Source: TMED14 sp964475135 (lineage in GTDB: Bacteria; Bacteroidota; Bacteroidia; Flavobacteriales; Schleiferiaceae). Taken from it: DNA of 58,927 nt. How positions within the stretch are numbered: the first letter of the stretch is position 1; the number at the start of each line of letters is the position of its first letter. This document shows, piece by piece, positions 33,967-42,071 of the stretch. The position numbers were made by a program, and so were the translations under genes. The stretch lies in assembly GCA_964475135.1 (NCBI GenBank), contig CAYYWL010000007.1, positions 1 to 58,927 of the forward strand. Direction: 5' to 3'. The notes under the pieces are model-generated. The model had not been told where the DNA came from, did no database searches, and was given only the letters and a program-made list of their open reading frames with translations.

Positions 33967-34113
33967 CGGAAACTGCGAAAAGGACTTGTGGAAGGCCCCA
34001 AAGCCCGCGTAAATCATGGCCACCAAATTACTTCTCGGAGGCATCGCCCACACAGCACAAGAAACCAGAAGCAAAAAACTGTATTTCAGTGTGTTACATT
34101 CAAAATGGAAAAG

Positions 34114-34122
34114 TTATTCACA
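34114..34122. promoter_or_regulatory. DnaA-box-like site upstream of mraZ
   Basis: TTATTCACA matches the DnaA box TTATNCACA exactly, 5 bases upstream of the first MraZ box. Only one copy is present, so it is not an origin. Confidence 0.3.
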
Positions 34123-34126
34123 ATTG

Positions 34127-34151
34127 TGGGAGAAAGTGGGTGATTGTGGGA
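34127..34151 (+). promoter_or_regulatory. Three MraZ operator boxes
   Basis: TGGGA (34127-34131), TGGGT (34137-34141) and TGGGA (34147-34151) are separated by exactly 5 bases, giving 10-base phasing. This is the known TGGGN-N5 repeat bound by MraZ. They lie just upstream of the -7 box at 34161, so autoregulation of the dcw operon is expected. Confidence 0.85.
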
Positions 34152-34160
34152 GGAACTCGG

Positions 34161-34168
34161 TACTTTTG
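34161..34168 (+). promoter_or_regulatory. -7 box of the dcw operon
   Basis: The sequence reads TACTTTTG, a perfect TAnnTTTG, 9 bases after the last MraZ box and 23 bases before the mraZ ATG. Confidence 0.55.
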
Positions 34169-34191
34169 ATGCAGCTAATCGCTCAAAACCC

Positions 34192-34817
34192 ATGAATTCC
34201 GTACTCGGTGTGTATGAATGCAGTATGGACGCCAAAGGCCGCGTCCTGCTTCCAGCTGGCCTCAAGCGCCAGCTGGACGCTGCAGCTCACGAGGGTTTTG
34301 TACTGAAGCGCAGCGTATTCAGCCCCTGCCTCGAGCTGCACACGATGGCCCAGTGGCGCGTGATATCTGAGAAGATTGGCAAGCTCAACCGCTTTGTCAA
34401 GAAGAATGCAGATTTCGTGCGCCTCTTTCACGCTGGTGTTAAGATGGTCGAGCTCGACGCCTCTGGGCGCATTTTGATCGCCAAGGATTTAGCAGGCTTT
34501 GCGGGCCTGGAGCGCGAGCTAGTGTTTTCGGGCACTCCCTTCGGAGTAGAAATTTGGAGCCGCTCAGCCTACGAGTCGGCAGTCANNNNNNNNNNNNNNN
34601 NNNNNNNNNNNNNNNNNNNNNNNNNNNNNNNNNNNNNNNNNNNNNNNNNNNNNNNNNNNNNNNNNNNNNNNNNNNNNNNNNNNNNGGCACTCCCTTCGGA
34701 GTAGAAATTTGGAGCCGCTCAGCCTACGAGTCGGCAGTCAACCCCTCGGACTTGGATTTCGCCCAGCTCGCCGAGGATGTGATGGGCGGTCAAAATGGGG
34801 ACCATGAGCTACCATAG
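34192..34817 (+). CDS. mraZ: Transcriptional regulator MraZ (interrupted by an assembly gap)
   Basis: The frame opens at the ATG at 34192 with the AbrB-like pattern MDAKGRVLLPAGLKRQLD. The second copy is VELDASGRILIAKDLAGFAG, and EREL-VFSG and EIWSRSAYESAV follow. The coding sequence meets 100 N at 34586 and resumes after them in another frame. Removing the N run plus one copy of the 55-base duplicated flank (155 bases) restores one frame of 156 residues, ending NGDHELP-stop at 34817. The gene is therefore probably intact. MraZ represses its own dcw promoter through the boxes upstream. The end overlaps rsmH by 14 bases. Confidence 0.92.
34531..34740. repeat. 100-N gap (34586-34685) with identical 55-base flanks
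   Basis: Bases 34531-34585 and 34686-34740 are identical over all 55 positions and abut the N run on either side. This is what two contig ends overlapping by an assembly word look like when a scaffolder inserts a default 100-N gap. It is an assembly artefact rather than biology. Confidence 0.93.
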
Positions 34818-35709
34818 CCCTGTTTTACTCGCCGAATGCCTTAATTTTTTAAACCTCCGTCCCGACGGGACCTACGTCGACGCCACCTTCGGGGGCGGAG
34901 GCCACAGTCGCGCAATTTTGGAGCGGCTCGGGCCCAAAGGGCGATTAATTGCCTTTGACCAAGACCCTGATGCCCACGCCAACGCGCTGGAAGACCCGAG
35001 GTTTACATTGGTTCCGTACAATTTTGAGCACCTCAAGCGCTTTTTAAAGCTCCACGGGGCAATGCAGGTAGACGGAATCTTGGCAGACCTCGGCGTCAGC
35101 AGCCACCAACTCGACGCGCCCGAGCGCGGCTTCGCCCACAAGTACGAGGGTCCGCTCGACATGCGCATGAATCCCGAGGCCGGACAACCCGCGAGCGAAT
35201 GGCTGAATGAGGTCGGTGAACTCGAACTGCGTAAGGTGCTGGCCGAGTTTGGCGATGTGGAACGCCCTGCGGCTGTCGCTGCTGCGATTTTGCGCGCGCT
35301 TCCGCTCACCACCACCGCCCAACTGCGGGACATCCTCGAGCCGTTCAGCCAGCGGGGGCGCAACACGAAGCTGCCCGCGCGGGTCTTTCAGGCGGTACGC
35401 ATTGCGGTAAACCGCGAGATGGAAGTGCTTGATACGTTTCTCACAGACTGCATCCCTTCGCTCAAGTTGGGCGGACGACTCGTCGTCATGAGCTACCACA
35501 GCCTTGAGGACCGCCGTGTAAAAAACCTCATGCGTGAAGGCCGATTGGACGGCGAGGCCGAGCGCGACGACTTTGGTCGCCGCCTGGTTCCGTTCCACGT
35601 ACTCACCCGCAAGCCGGTGAGCGCAAGCCCCGCAGAGCTTGAAGAAAACCCAAGGTCACGGTCAGCCCGCTTGCGAGCGGCTGAAAAAATTGAGGTCAGC
35701 CATGGATAA
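34804..35709 (+). CDS. rsmH: 16S rRNA (cytosine1402-N4)-methyltransferase RsmH
   Basis: The product has 301 residues from the ATG at 34804, where MSYHSPVLLAEC fits the family start; an ATG 9 bases earlier is possible. The SAM motif is VDATFGGGGHSRAIL with FDQDPDA. DGILADLGVSSHQLDAPERG, LDMRMN, GRNTKLPARVFQAVRIAVN and VMSYHSLEDRRVKN are diagnostic. It methylates C1402 in the 30S decoding site. It overlaps mraZ by 14 bases and ftsL by 8 bases. Confidence 0.96.
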   Translation: MSYHSPVLLAECLNFLNLRPDGTYVDATFGGGGHSRAILERLGPKGRLIAFDQDPDAHANALEDPRFTLVPYNFEHLKRFLKLHGAMQVDGILADLGVSSHQLDAPERGFAHKYEGPLDMRMNPEAGQPASEWLNEVGELELRKVLAEFGDVERPAAVAAAILRALPLTTTAQLRDILEPFSQRGRNTKLPARVFQAVRIAVNREMEVLDTFLTDCIPSLKLGGRLVVMSYHSLEDRRVKNLMREGRLDGEAERDDFGRRLVPFHVLTRKPVSASPAELEENPRSRSARLRAAEKIEVSHG

Positions 35710-36040
35710 GCAGGGTAGTAATGGACTCCTCGCTTCGGTACTGCGCGGAAGCTTCTTGGGGCACCCGTACGTGGTGCGCAACCTACCGTTTGTCGCGTTT
35801 TTAAGTGCGCTCGGTGTGCTCGCCATTTTTTGGGCCCACCGCGCCGAGCAGCAAGCACGCCAAATCAGTAAAATGAGTGCAGAGCTCAGCGAAGTCAAAT
35901 CAGAGTACCTCGAGGCCAAATCGACTTTGATGCGCATGGGCACCGAGGGTTCGGTGCGCCAGCGCGCCCAAACCTTGGGAATGATTGCGCCTAAAAAGGC
36001 TCCGGACCGCATTAAAAAACCGCAGGATGACGCCGAATGA
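35702..36040 (+). CDS. ftsL: Cell division protein FtsL-like
   Basis: The product has 112 residues from the ATG at 35702, which overlaps the rsmH stop; an upstream in-frame start inside rsmH is less likely. It has a short cytoplasmic tail, one membrane helix (LPFVAFLSALGVLAIFWA) and a periplasmic heptad helix (ISKMSAELSEVKSEYLEAKS), ending RQRAQTLGMIAPKK. This bitopic coiled-coil architecture, and the place between rsmH and ftsI, identify FtsL, which with FtsB and FtsQ controls FtsWI. Sequence identity in the family is low. Confidence 0.85.
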   Translation: MDKQGSNGLLASVLRGSFLGHPYVVRNLPFVAFLSALGVLAIFWAHRAEQQARQISKMSAELSEVKSEYLEAKSTLMRMGTEGSVRQRAQTLGMIAPKKAPDRIKKPQDDAE

Positions 36041-38027
36041 TCCTGACCAACTGAGCTCGCGATGGGTTGCCGGAATTACGGGCGGCCTGTTTGTGTTTGG
36101 ACTGGCAGTACTGGTCAAACTGTACGTGGTTTCAATTAAAGACGGCCCCGCACTACGCGAGAGCATGCGCGACCGAGTCGTGCAAGAGCGGTCGGTTCCG
36201 GCCAGCCGCGGCAATATTTATTCAGCAGACGGACAGCTGTTGGCCACGTCGATGCCCGTGTACGAGCTGCGCTGGGACGCTTCCGTAGTGGACGAAGAGC
36301 GCTTTGCCCTCCACGCCCAAGAGACGGCAAGGGGACTACAGCGGCTATTGGGAGAAAAGACGGCCTCGGAATGGTTCCGCTTTTTGCGCGACCAGCACCG
36401 CGACAAGAAGCGCTACGCTTTTATCGCCAAAAACCTAAGCTTCAGCCTGTACCGCAAGGTTAAAGAGCTTCCCATGTTCGAGGGGAGTCCGTTTAAAACG
36501 GGTTTAATCGCTGAAGAGCGCTATACGCGACTGATGCCCATGGGAATGCTCGCGCAGCGAACCATCGGCTACTGGCGGCCTGACGCCAAGGCGGGGCTTG
36601 AGGCGGCCTACCAAAGCGTACTCAACGGTCAAGACGGAAAGCGCTGGATGCAGCACTTTGGTAAAGGACAGTGGAAGCCGCTCGAAGCCGACTACGAGGT
36701 CGAACCGCGGGACGGCCTAGACATCGAAACCACGCTAGACACCCGCATTCAAGACATTGCGCACCATGCCCTGTTGGAGCGTCTTCAGAAGTACCAAGCC
36801 GAACACGGTTCCGTAATTGTAATGGAGGTTGCAACCGGAAAAATCCGCGCCATGGTGAATTTGGGCCGCGAAGAGGGCGATTCGGTGTACACCGAGCTGC
36901 GCAACTACGCCGTCTGGGAAAAGACCGAGCCCGGATCGACGTTCAAGTTTGCAGCTCTGCTGGCCGCACTCGAGGACGGAATCGTCGACACCAACACACG
37001 GGTGGACACGGACGGCGGGGTATATGTGGTGCACGGCAAAAAAGTCAACGATTCGCACAAGGGCGGCTACGGAGTGATATCGCTTGGTCGTGCCCTCGAG
37101 GTATCGAGCAATACCGGAGTGGTCAAGGCGATTTACCCGAAGTACCTCGCCAATCCTCAGGATTTCATTGACCGCCTCTACCAAATGGGGTTGGGTGAAA
37201 AGACCGGAATTGAGGTCAACGGAGAGAGCAAACCCTACATTCCGCAGCCGGGCAGCGCTAGATGGTCTGGCACGACACTGCCGTGGATGATGTTCGGATA
37301 CGGCGTGCAGTGCACTCCGCTACAAACCCTGGTGTTCTACAATGCATTAGCCAACGACGGCAAGATGGTGCGCCCCCGCCTGTGGGAGCGTACGATCGAC
37401 CGCGGCCAAGTGGTAGCCGAGTCAGAGCTCGAGTACATCCGCACCAGCATCGCGTCCAAAGAAAACGTACTTAAGGTGCGCGACCTGATGGAAAAGGTCG
37501 TGATTCGCGGAACCGCAGCCAACATCAAGCTCGACTCACTGAAGCTCGCGGGCAAGACGGGCACCTGCCAGCTCGAGTACTGGAACCCGGAGCGCATGGG
37601 CTACCAGGCGTCGTTTGCCGGATACTTCCCCGCGGACAATCCCAAGTATTCGTGCGTGGTGGTGGTTTCGCGGCCGATCAAGAGCATGGGTTACTACGCG
37701 AACGTGGTGGCTGCTCCCGTTTTTCAGGACATCGCACTCGGAATCACCAAGTTTTTACCGGACGAAACGGTTCCGCCGCGCGGATACTGGAGCGACGGCC
37801 TCGAATCGACGGCTTCCAAGAGCGCCAAAGTCGCCACGTCGGCCTGGGCGAGTGCTTCAGAGACCCTCGAGCGCGGAATCATGCCCAACTGGGCCGGATG
37901 GAAGGGCGCCGACGCCGTGCAACTGCTCGAGAAGCACGGGTACCGCGTCGAAGTGCGCGGTAACGGCCGCGTGCGCTCGTGGTCCGCTGGTTCTGGGCGC
38001 AAAACCATAACCCTCGTACTCGGATGA
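36027..38027 (+). CDS. ftsI: Division transpeptidase FtsI (class B PBP) with C-terminal PASTA domain
   Basis: The product has 666 residues from the ATG at 36027. It has an N-terminal membrane helix (VAGITGGLFVFGLAVLVKLY) and a pedestal domain (SVPASRGNIYSADGQLLATS). The transpeptidase has the active-site SxxK in EPGSTFKFAALLAAL, SxN in VSSNTGVVKAIY and KTG in LAGKTGTCQLEY. The last 40 residues (LLEKHGYRVEVRGNGRVRSW) resemble a single PASTA domain. It cross-links septal peptidoglycan with FtsW. It overlaps ftsL by 14 bases and murE by 4 bases. Confidence 0.95.
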   Translation: MTPNDPDQLSSRWVAGITGGLFVFGLAVLVKLYVVSIKDGPALRESMRDRVVQERSVPASRGNIYSADGQLLATSMPVYELRWDASVVDEERFALHAQETARGLQRLLGEKTASEWFRFLRDQHRDKKRYAFIAKNLSFSLYRKVKELPMFEGSPFKTGLIAEERYTRLMPMGMLAQRTIGYWRPDAKAGLEAAYQSVLNGQDGKRWMQHFGKGQWKPLEADYEVEPRDGLDIETTLDTRIQDIAHHALLERLQKYQAEHGSVIVMEVATGKIRAMVNLGREEGDSVYTELRNYAVWEKTEPGSTFKFAALLAALEDGIVDTNTRVDTDGGVYVVHGKKVNDSHKGGYGVISLGRALEVSSNTGVVKAIYPKYLANPQDFIDRLYQMGLGEKTGIEVNGESKPYIPQPGSARWSGTTLPWMMFGYGVQCTPLQTLVFYNALANDGKMVRPRLWERTIDRGQVVAESELEYIRTSIASKENVLKVRDLMEKVVIRGTAANIKLDSLKLAGKTGTCQLEYWNPERMGYQASFAGYFPADNPKYSCVVVVSRPIKSMGYYANVVAAPVFQDIALGITKFLPDETVPPRGYWSDGLESTASKSAKVATSAWASASETLERGIMPNWAGWKGADAVQLLEKHGYRVEVRGNGRVRSWSAGSGRKTITLVLG

Positions 38028-39481
38028 AGCTGCTGAAAAACCTTTTGTACGGCGTGCGCCTCGTGGACGTTCAAGGCAGCACCAATTTGGCGGTTGAGTC
38101 GGTTACGTCCGACAGCCGCAAGGTCCGCCCCGACAGCCTGTTTGTGGCGGTGCGCGGAACCCATTCCGACGGCCACTCCTACCTGACGCAAGCCATTGCT
38201 GCCGGCGCGAAGGCGATTGTGGTCGAAGAGGTTCCGGCCGACGCAGCCCCGGGGGTCACCTGGATCACCGTGGTGAGCAGTTCTGAGGCCTACGCCCGCA
38301 TCGCATGTTCGTGGTTTGATCAGCCGAGTAAGGACATGACCGTCGTGGGCGTCACCGGGACCAATGGAAAAACTACCACCGCCACCCTGCTCTACCACAT
38401 GCTCATGCACCGTGGAGTCAAAACCGGCCTGATCAGCACGGTGAAGGTCTGCGTGAATTCCGCTGAAGAACCCGCGACCCACACGACCCCAGACGCGTGG
38501 GTGCTTCAGGGCCACCTCGCCCGCATGCGCGACGCCGGGTGCAAGGTGGTATTCATGGAAGTCAGTTCGCACGGACTCGTCCAGCACCGCGTGACTGGTC
38601 TGAAGTTCGCGGGCGCCGTGTTCACCAACATCTCGCGCGACCACCTCGACTACCACGAGACGATGGACAACTACGTGGCCGCCAAAAAGATGCTGTTCGA
38701 CGGGCTGGGGTCAGACGCGTTTGCCTTGGTAAATTCTGACGATACGCACGGCGAAACCATGCTCTTGGATTGCGCAGCGCGCACCCGCACTTATGCGCTT
38801 AAGCGTCCGGCCGACATCAAGGTGAAAATCCTCGAATCGCACCTACAGGGCACGCTGCTTAGCATCAACCAGCGCGAATGCTGGTCGCAGCTCATTGGCG
38901 CATTTAACGCGTACAACATGGCGGCGATGTACGGCGTGGCGGTGGAATTGGGGATTCCGGCCGACGAAGCACTTCAAGCGTTGAGCGCGGTTCGCAGCGT
39001 CGACGGGCGATTCCAAAAAATTGCCGGCCCCGACAACCGCATCGGAATCGTCGACTACGCCCACACTCCAGACGCGCTCGAAAACGTGCTCAAAACGCTG
39101 CAGGACCTCAACCAAGGGGCCCAGCAAATCATCACCGTGATCGGCTGCGGAGGCGACCGCGACAAGGGCAAGCGACCTGAAATGGCCCGCATTGCTGCAG
39201 ACCGCAGCACCAAGGCCATCTTGACCAGCGACAACCCGCGCAGCGAAGACCCCGAAGCCATTCTCGACGACATGGAAGCCGGTCTGGATCCGGTTCAAAA
39301 GCGCCGCACCCTGCGCATCGGCGACCGCGCCCAGGCCATCAAGCTGGCGGTTCAGCTTGCCAACCCCGGAGACGTCATTCTCGTCGCCGGCAAAGGCCAC
39401 GAAACCTATCAAGAAATCGCCGGAGTCAAGCACCCGTTTGACGACGTCGCCACCCTCAAAGCCCAGTTTAACGACCTGTAA
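38024..39481 (+). CDS. murE: UDP-MurNAc-tripeptide ligase MurE (meso-DAP type)
   Basis: The product has 485 residues from the ATG at 38024, in an ATGA overlap with ftsI. It has SDSRKVRPDSLFVAVRG, the ATP loop VTGTNGKTTTATLLYHML, and EVSSHGLVQHRV. The amino-acid selector DNPRSEDP is the meso-diaminopimelate signature, so the wall is A1-gamma type, as in other Gram-negatives. It adds the third residue of the stem peptide. mraY follows after 3 bases. Confidence 0.96.
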   Translation: MKLLKNLLYGVRLVDVQGSTNLAVESVTSDSRKVRPDSLFVAVRGTHSDGHSYLTQAIAAGAKAIVVEEVPADAAPGVTWITVVSSSEAYARIACSWFDQPSKDMTVVGVTGTNGKTTTATLLYHMLMHRGVKTGLISTVKVCVNSAEEPATHTTPDAWVLQGHLARMRDAGCKVVFMEVSSHGLVQHRVTGLKFAGAVFTNISRDHLDYHETMDNYVAAKKMLFDGLGSDAFALVNSDDTHGETMLLDCAARTRTYALKRPADIKVKILESHLQGTLLSINQRECWSQLIGAFNAYNMAAMYGVAVELGIPADEALQALSAVRSVDGRFQKIAGPDNRIGIVDYAHTPDALENVLKTLQDLNQGAQQIITVIGCGGDRDKGKRPEMARIAADRSTKAILTSDNPRSEDPEAILDDMEAGLDPVQKRRTLRIGDRAQAIKLAVQLANPGDVILVAGKGHETYQEIAGVKHPFDDVATLKAQFNDL

Positions 39482-39484
39482 ACC

Positions 39485-40714
39485 ATGCTGTACGCCCTAT
39501 TTGACCTCCTCAAGCCCTACGACCTGCCCGGCGCAGGCTTGTTCAGCTACCTCACGTTTCGCGCGGCCCTCGCCATCCTGCTCTCGCTGACCATTAGCCT
39601 GGCGTTCGGCGGACGTCTGATCAAGCTGCTCCGCAAGCTGCAAGTGGGCGAAACCGTGCGCGACCTCGGCCTCGAAGGCCAGCTCAGCAAAGCCGGAACC
39701 CCCACCATGGGCGGCCTCATCATATTGGCGGCCATCATCGTTCCCGTACTGCTCGTAGCAGACCTCGGAAACATTTACATCCAACTGCTCCTGCTTACCA
39801 CCGTATGGATGGGCGCCATCGGATTCGCTGACGACTACATCAAGGTCTTTCGCAAAAACAAGCAGGGCCTGCGGGGCATCTTCAAGGTCATCGGCCAAGT
39901 CACCTTGGGCCTCGTGGTCGGAGCCGTGCTCGCCTTTCACCCCGACGTGACGATGAAAGAGGAGCTTCCAGCGACGGCGCTCGACGAACTCTACGGCGAA
40001 GTGGGCGGAGGCAAGCCGAAGTTTGGACCCGCCGAACAGCACCTTCGCACCACGATTCCGTTCATTAAGGACTCGACGTTTGACTACGCCGACCTCGTGT
40101 TTTGGACTGACGGCCAGGCTGAATGGGCATGGCTGCTCTTTATTCCGATCGTGATTTTCATCATCACGGCGGTCAGCAACGGCGCCAACTTGACCGACGG
40201 ACTCGACGGCTTGGCGGGCGGAACCTCGGCCATCATCGCCTTTACCCTCGCGGTACTGGCCTACGTTAGCGGATCAGTCGTGTTCGCCAGCTACTTGGAC
40301 ATCATGTACATCCCGATGTCGGGCGAAATGATTGTGTTCGCCGCGGCCTTCCTCGGAGCCGCCATCGGCTTTCTTTGGTACAACACCTACCCCGCGCAAG
40401 TCTTTATGGGCGACACGGGCAGCCTGTCGATTGGCGCCATCATCGCCGTCTTTGCGCTCGCCATCCGCAAGGAGTTGCTGATTCCCATCTTGGCCGGAAT
40501 CTTTTTGGTCGAAAACCTCAGCGTGGTGCTACAAGTGGCCTACTTCAAGTACACCAAAAAGAAGTACGGCGAGGGCCGACGCATTTTCTTGATGTCGCCG
40601 CTGCACCACCACTACCAAAAGAAGGGCTTGCACGAGTCCAAAATCGTGACCCGCTTCTGGATTTCGGGCATCTTCTTAGCCATTTTCACCCTCATCACCC
40701 TCAAACTCCGCTAG
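39485..40714 (+). CDS. mraY: Phospho-MurNAc-pentapeptide transferase MraY
   Basis: The 409-residue product has about ten membrane helices. Conserved MraY parts are GKAGTPTMGGL-like (SKAGTPTMGGLIILAAIIVP), FADDYIKVFRKNKQGL, NGANLTDGLDGLAGGTSAII, FMGDTGSLSIGAIIA and the C-terminal LMSPLHHHYQKKGLHESKIV. A loop of about 50 residues after the third segment (MKEELPATALDELYGEVGGG) is longer than in E. coli, as is usual for the phylum. It makes lipid I at the inner membrane. Confidence 0.96.
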   Translation: MLYALFDLLKPYDLPGAGLFSYLTFRAALAILLSLTISLAFGGRLIKLLRKLQVGETVRDLGLEGQLSKAGTPTMGGLIILAAIIVPVLLVADLGNIYIQLLLLTTVWMGAIGFADDYIKVFRKNKQGLRGIFKVIGQVTLGLVVGAVLAFHPDVTMKEELPATALDELYGEVGGGKPKFGPAEQHLRTTIPFIKDSTFDYADLVFWTDGQAEWAWLLFIPIVIFIITAVSNGANLTDGLDGLAGGTSAIIAFTLAVLAYVSGSVVFASYLDIMYIPMSGEMIVFAAAFLGAAIGFLWYNTYPAQVFMGDTGSLSIGAIIAVFALAIRKELLIPILAGIFLVENLSVVLQVAYFKYTKKKYGEGRRIFLMSPLHHHYQKKGLHESKIVTRFWISGIFLAIFTLITLKLR

Positions 40715-40718
40715 TCCC

Positions 40719-42068
40719 GTGCGCGCTGTACTCCCCCATCGGATCGCCGTACTCGGCGGCGGCGAAAGCGGAATCGGAGCCGCCCTGCTCGCGGCACACC
40801 GCGGCGTGGACGTCTTTTTGAGCGAGGGCAAAAACCTCGGCCCCGGATACCGGGCTGAGTTGGAAGCCGCAGGGATTCCGTTCGAAGAAGGCCAGCACAG
40901 CATTGACCAGTTGCTCACTGCAGAGGCGGTGGTGAAAAGCCCGGGGATTCCGCCCAGCCACCCCATAGTGGCCGCGCTCAAGCAGGCCGGCGTACCCATT
41001 TGGTCAGACATCGAGTGGTTCTACAAAAACTGCCCGACCGACGCCAAAATCGCCGCCATTACGGGCAGCAACGGAAAAACCACGACTACGAGCTGGCTCG
41101 GCCACATTTTGCGCCAAGCCGGAGCCAACGTTCAAGTGGGCGGCAACATCGGGGTGGGCGCAGGCCGACTGCTGCTCGAGCCCGACGCCGACGTCTACGT
41201 CCTTGAGGTTTCGAGCTACCAGCTCGAGGACTGCCCGAGCTTTCGCCCCGACGTGGCCGTGCTCACCAACATTACCCCCGACCACCTGGACCGCTACGGA
41301 AGCCTCGAGGCCTACGCCGAGACCAAGTTTGCCATTGCGCAGCACCAGCGCAGCGAAGACGCCTTTGTCTTTTATGGCGAAGACCCCATTAGCCAGCGCT
41401 ACCTCGAGCGCGTGGCCGCCAACCTCTACCCCATCTACACCTCTGAGCCCGCAACCATGCCCGCCCAAGGTGCTGCCCCCATTCCCCCGAACTACCTGAT
41501 TAGAACCGCTGATTCCGAAATGACCATCGACGAACTCGCCCTGCAGGGCAAACACAATACGTTCAATGCGCTTGCCGCCGGCCTTTCAGCGCGCCTCCTT
41601 CAGGTTCGCGACGAAGCCATTCGCGAATCACTCGCGCACTTTGAGGGCCTCGAGCACCGCATGGAATCAGTGGCACATGTGGGCGGAATCCACTTCATCA
41701 ACGACTCCAAGGCCACCAACGTCAACTCGACGTACTACGCGCTTGAGAGCATGACAACACCTACCGTGCTGATTTTGGGCGGAGTGGATAAGGGCAACGA
41801 CTACAGCGAACTCTTTCGCTTGGTTGAGAAAAAGGTGAAGGCCATCGTTGCGATGGGCACCGACAACCACAAGATTGTCGAGGCCTTTGAGGGCCGCGTA
41901 AGCCTGCTCGCTGAGACCGCGAGCATGGAGCACGCCGTGCGTACCGCCTACCAACTCGCCAGCAAAGGCGATACCGTACTTCTCAGCCCCTGCTGCGCCA
42001 GCTTCGACCTCTTTCAGAACTACGAAGACCGCGGACGCCAATTCAAAACCTGCGTACGCGCCCTCTAA
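40719..42068 (+). CDS. murD: UDP-MurNAc-L-alanine:D-glutamate ligase MurD
   Basis: The 449-residue product starts at the GTG at 40719, 4 bases after mraY. It has an N-terminal Rossmann domain (RIAVLGGGESGIGAALLAAH), the ATP loop AAITGSNGKTTTTSWLGHIL, NITPDHLDRYGSLEAYAETK and GIHFINDSKATNVNSTYYAL, with C-terminal VLLSPCCASFDLFQNYEDRG. It adds D-Glu to UDP-MurNAc-Ala in the cytoplasm. ftsW follows after 3 bases. Confidence 0.96.
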   Translation: MRAVLPHRIAVLGGGESGIGAALLAAHRGVDVFLSEGKNLGPGYRAELEAAGIPFEEGQHSIDQLLTAEAVVKSPGIPPSHPIVAALKQAGVPIWSDIEWFYKNCPTDAKIAAITGSNGKTTTTSWLGHILRQAGANVQVGGNIGVGAGRLLLEPDADVYVLEVSSYQLEDCPSFRPDVAVLTNITPDHLDRYGSLEAYAETKFAIAQHQRSEDAFVFYGEDPISQRYLERVAANLYPIYTSEPATMPAQGAAPIPPNYLIRTADSEMTIDELALQGKHNTFNALAAGLSARLLQVRDEAIRESLAHFEGLEHRMESVAHVGGIHFINDSKATNVNSTYYALESMTTPTVLILGGVDKGNDYSELFRLVEKKVKAIVAMGTDNHKIVEAFEGRVSLLAETASMEHAVRTAYQLASKGDTVLLSPCCASFDLFQNYEDRGRQFKTCVRAL

Positions 42069-42071
42069 ACC

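Noticed and set aside
34016..34195. A 59-codon open frame upstream of mraZ
   Set aside because: It contains the MraZ boxes, the DnaA-like site and the dcw -7 box. Its composition follows regulatory DNA rather than coding bias.
34192..34817. mraZ as a frameshifted pseudogene
   Set aside because: The frame break is produced by the 100-N insertion and duplicated 55-base flank. Removing 155 bases restores the frame.
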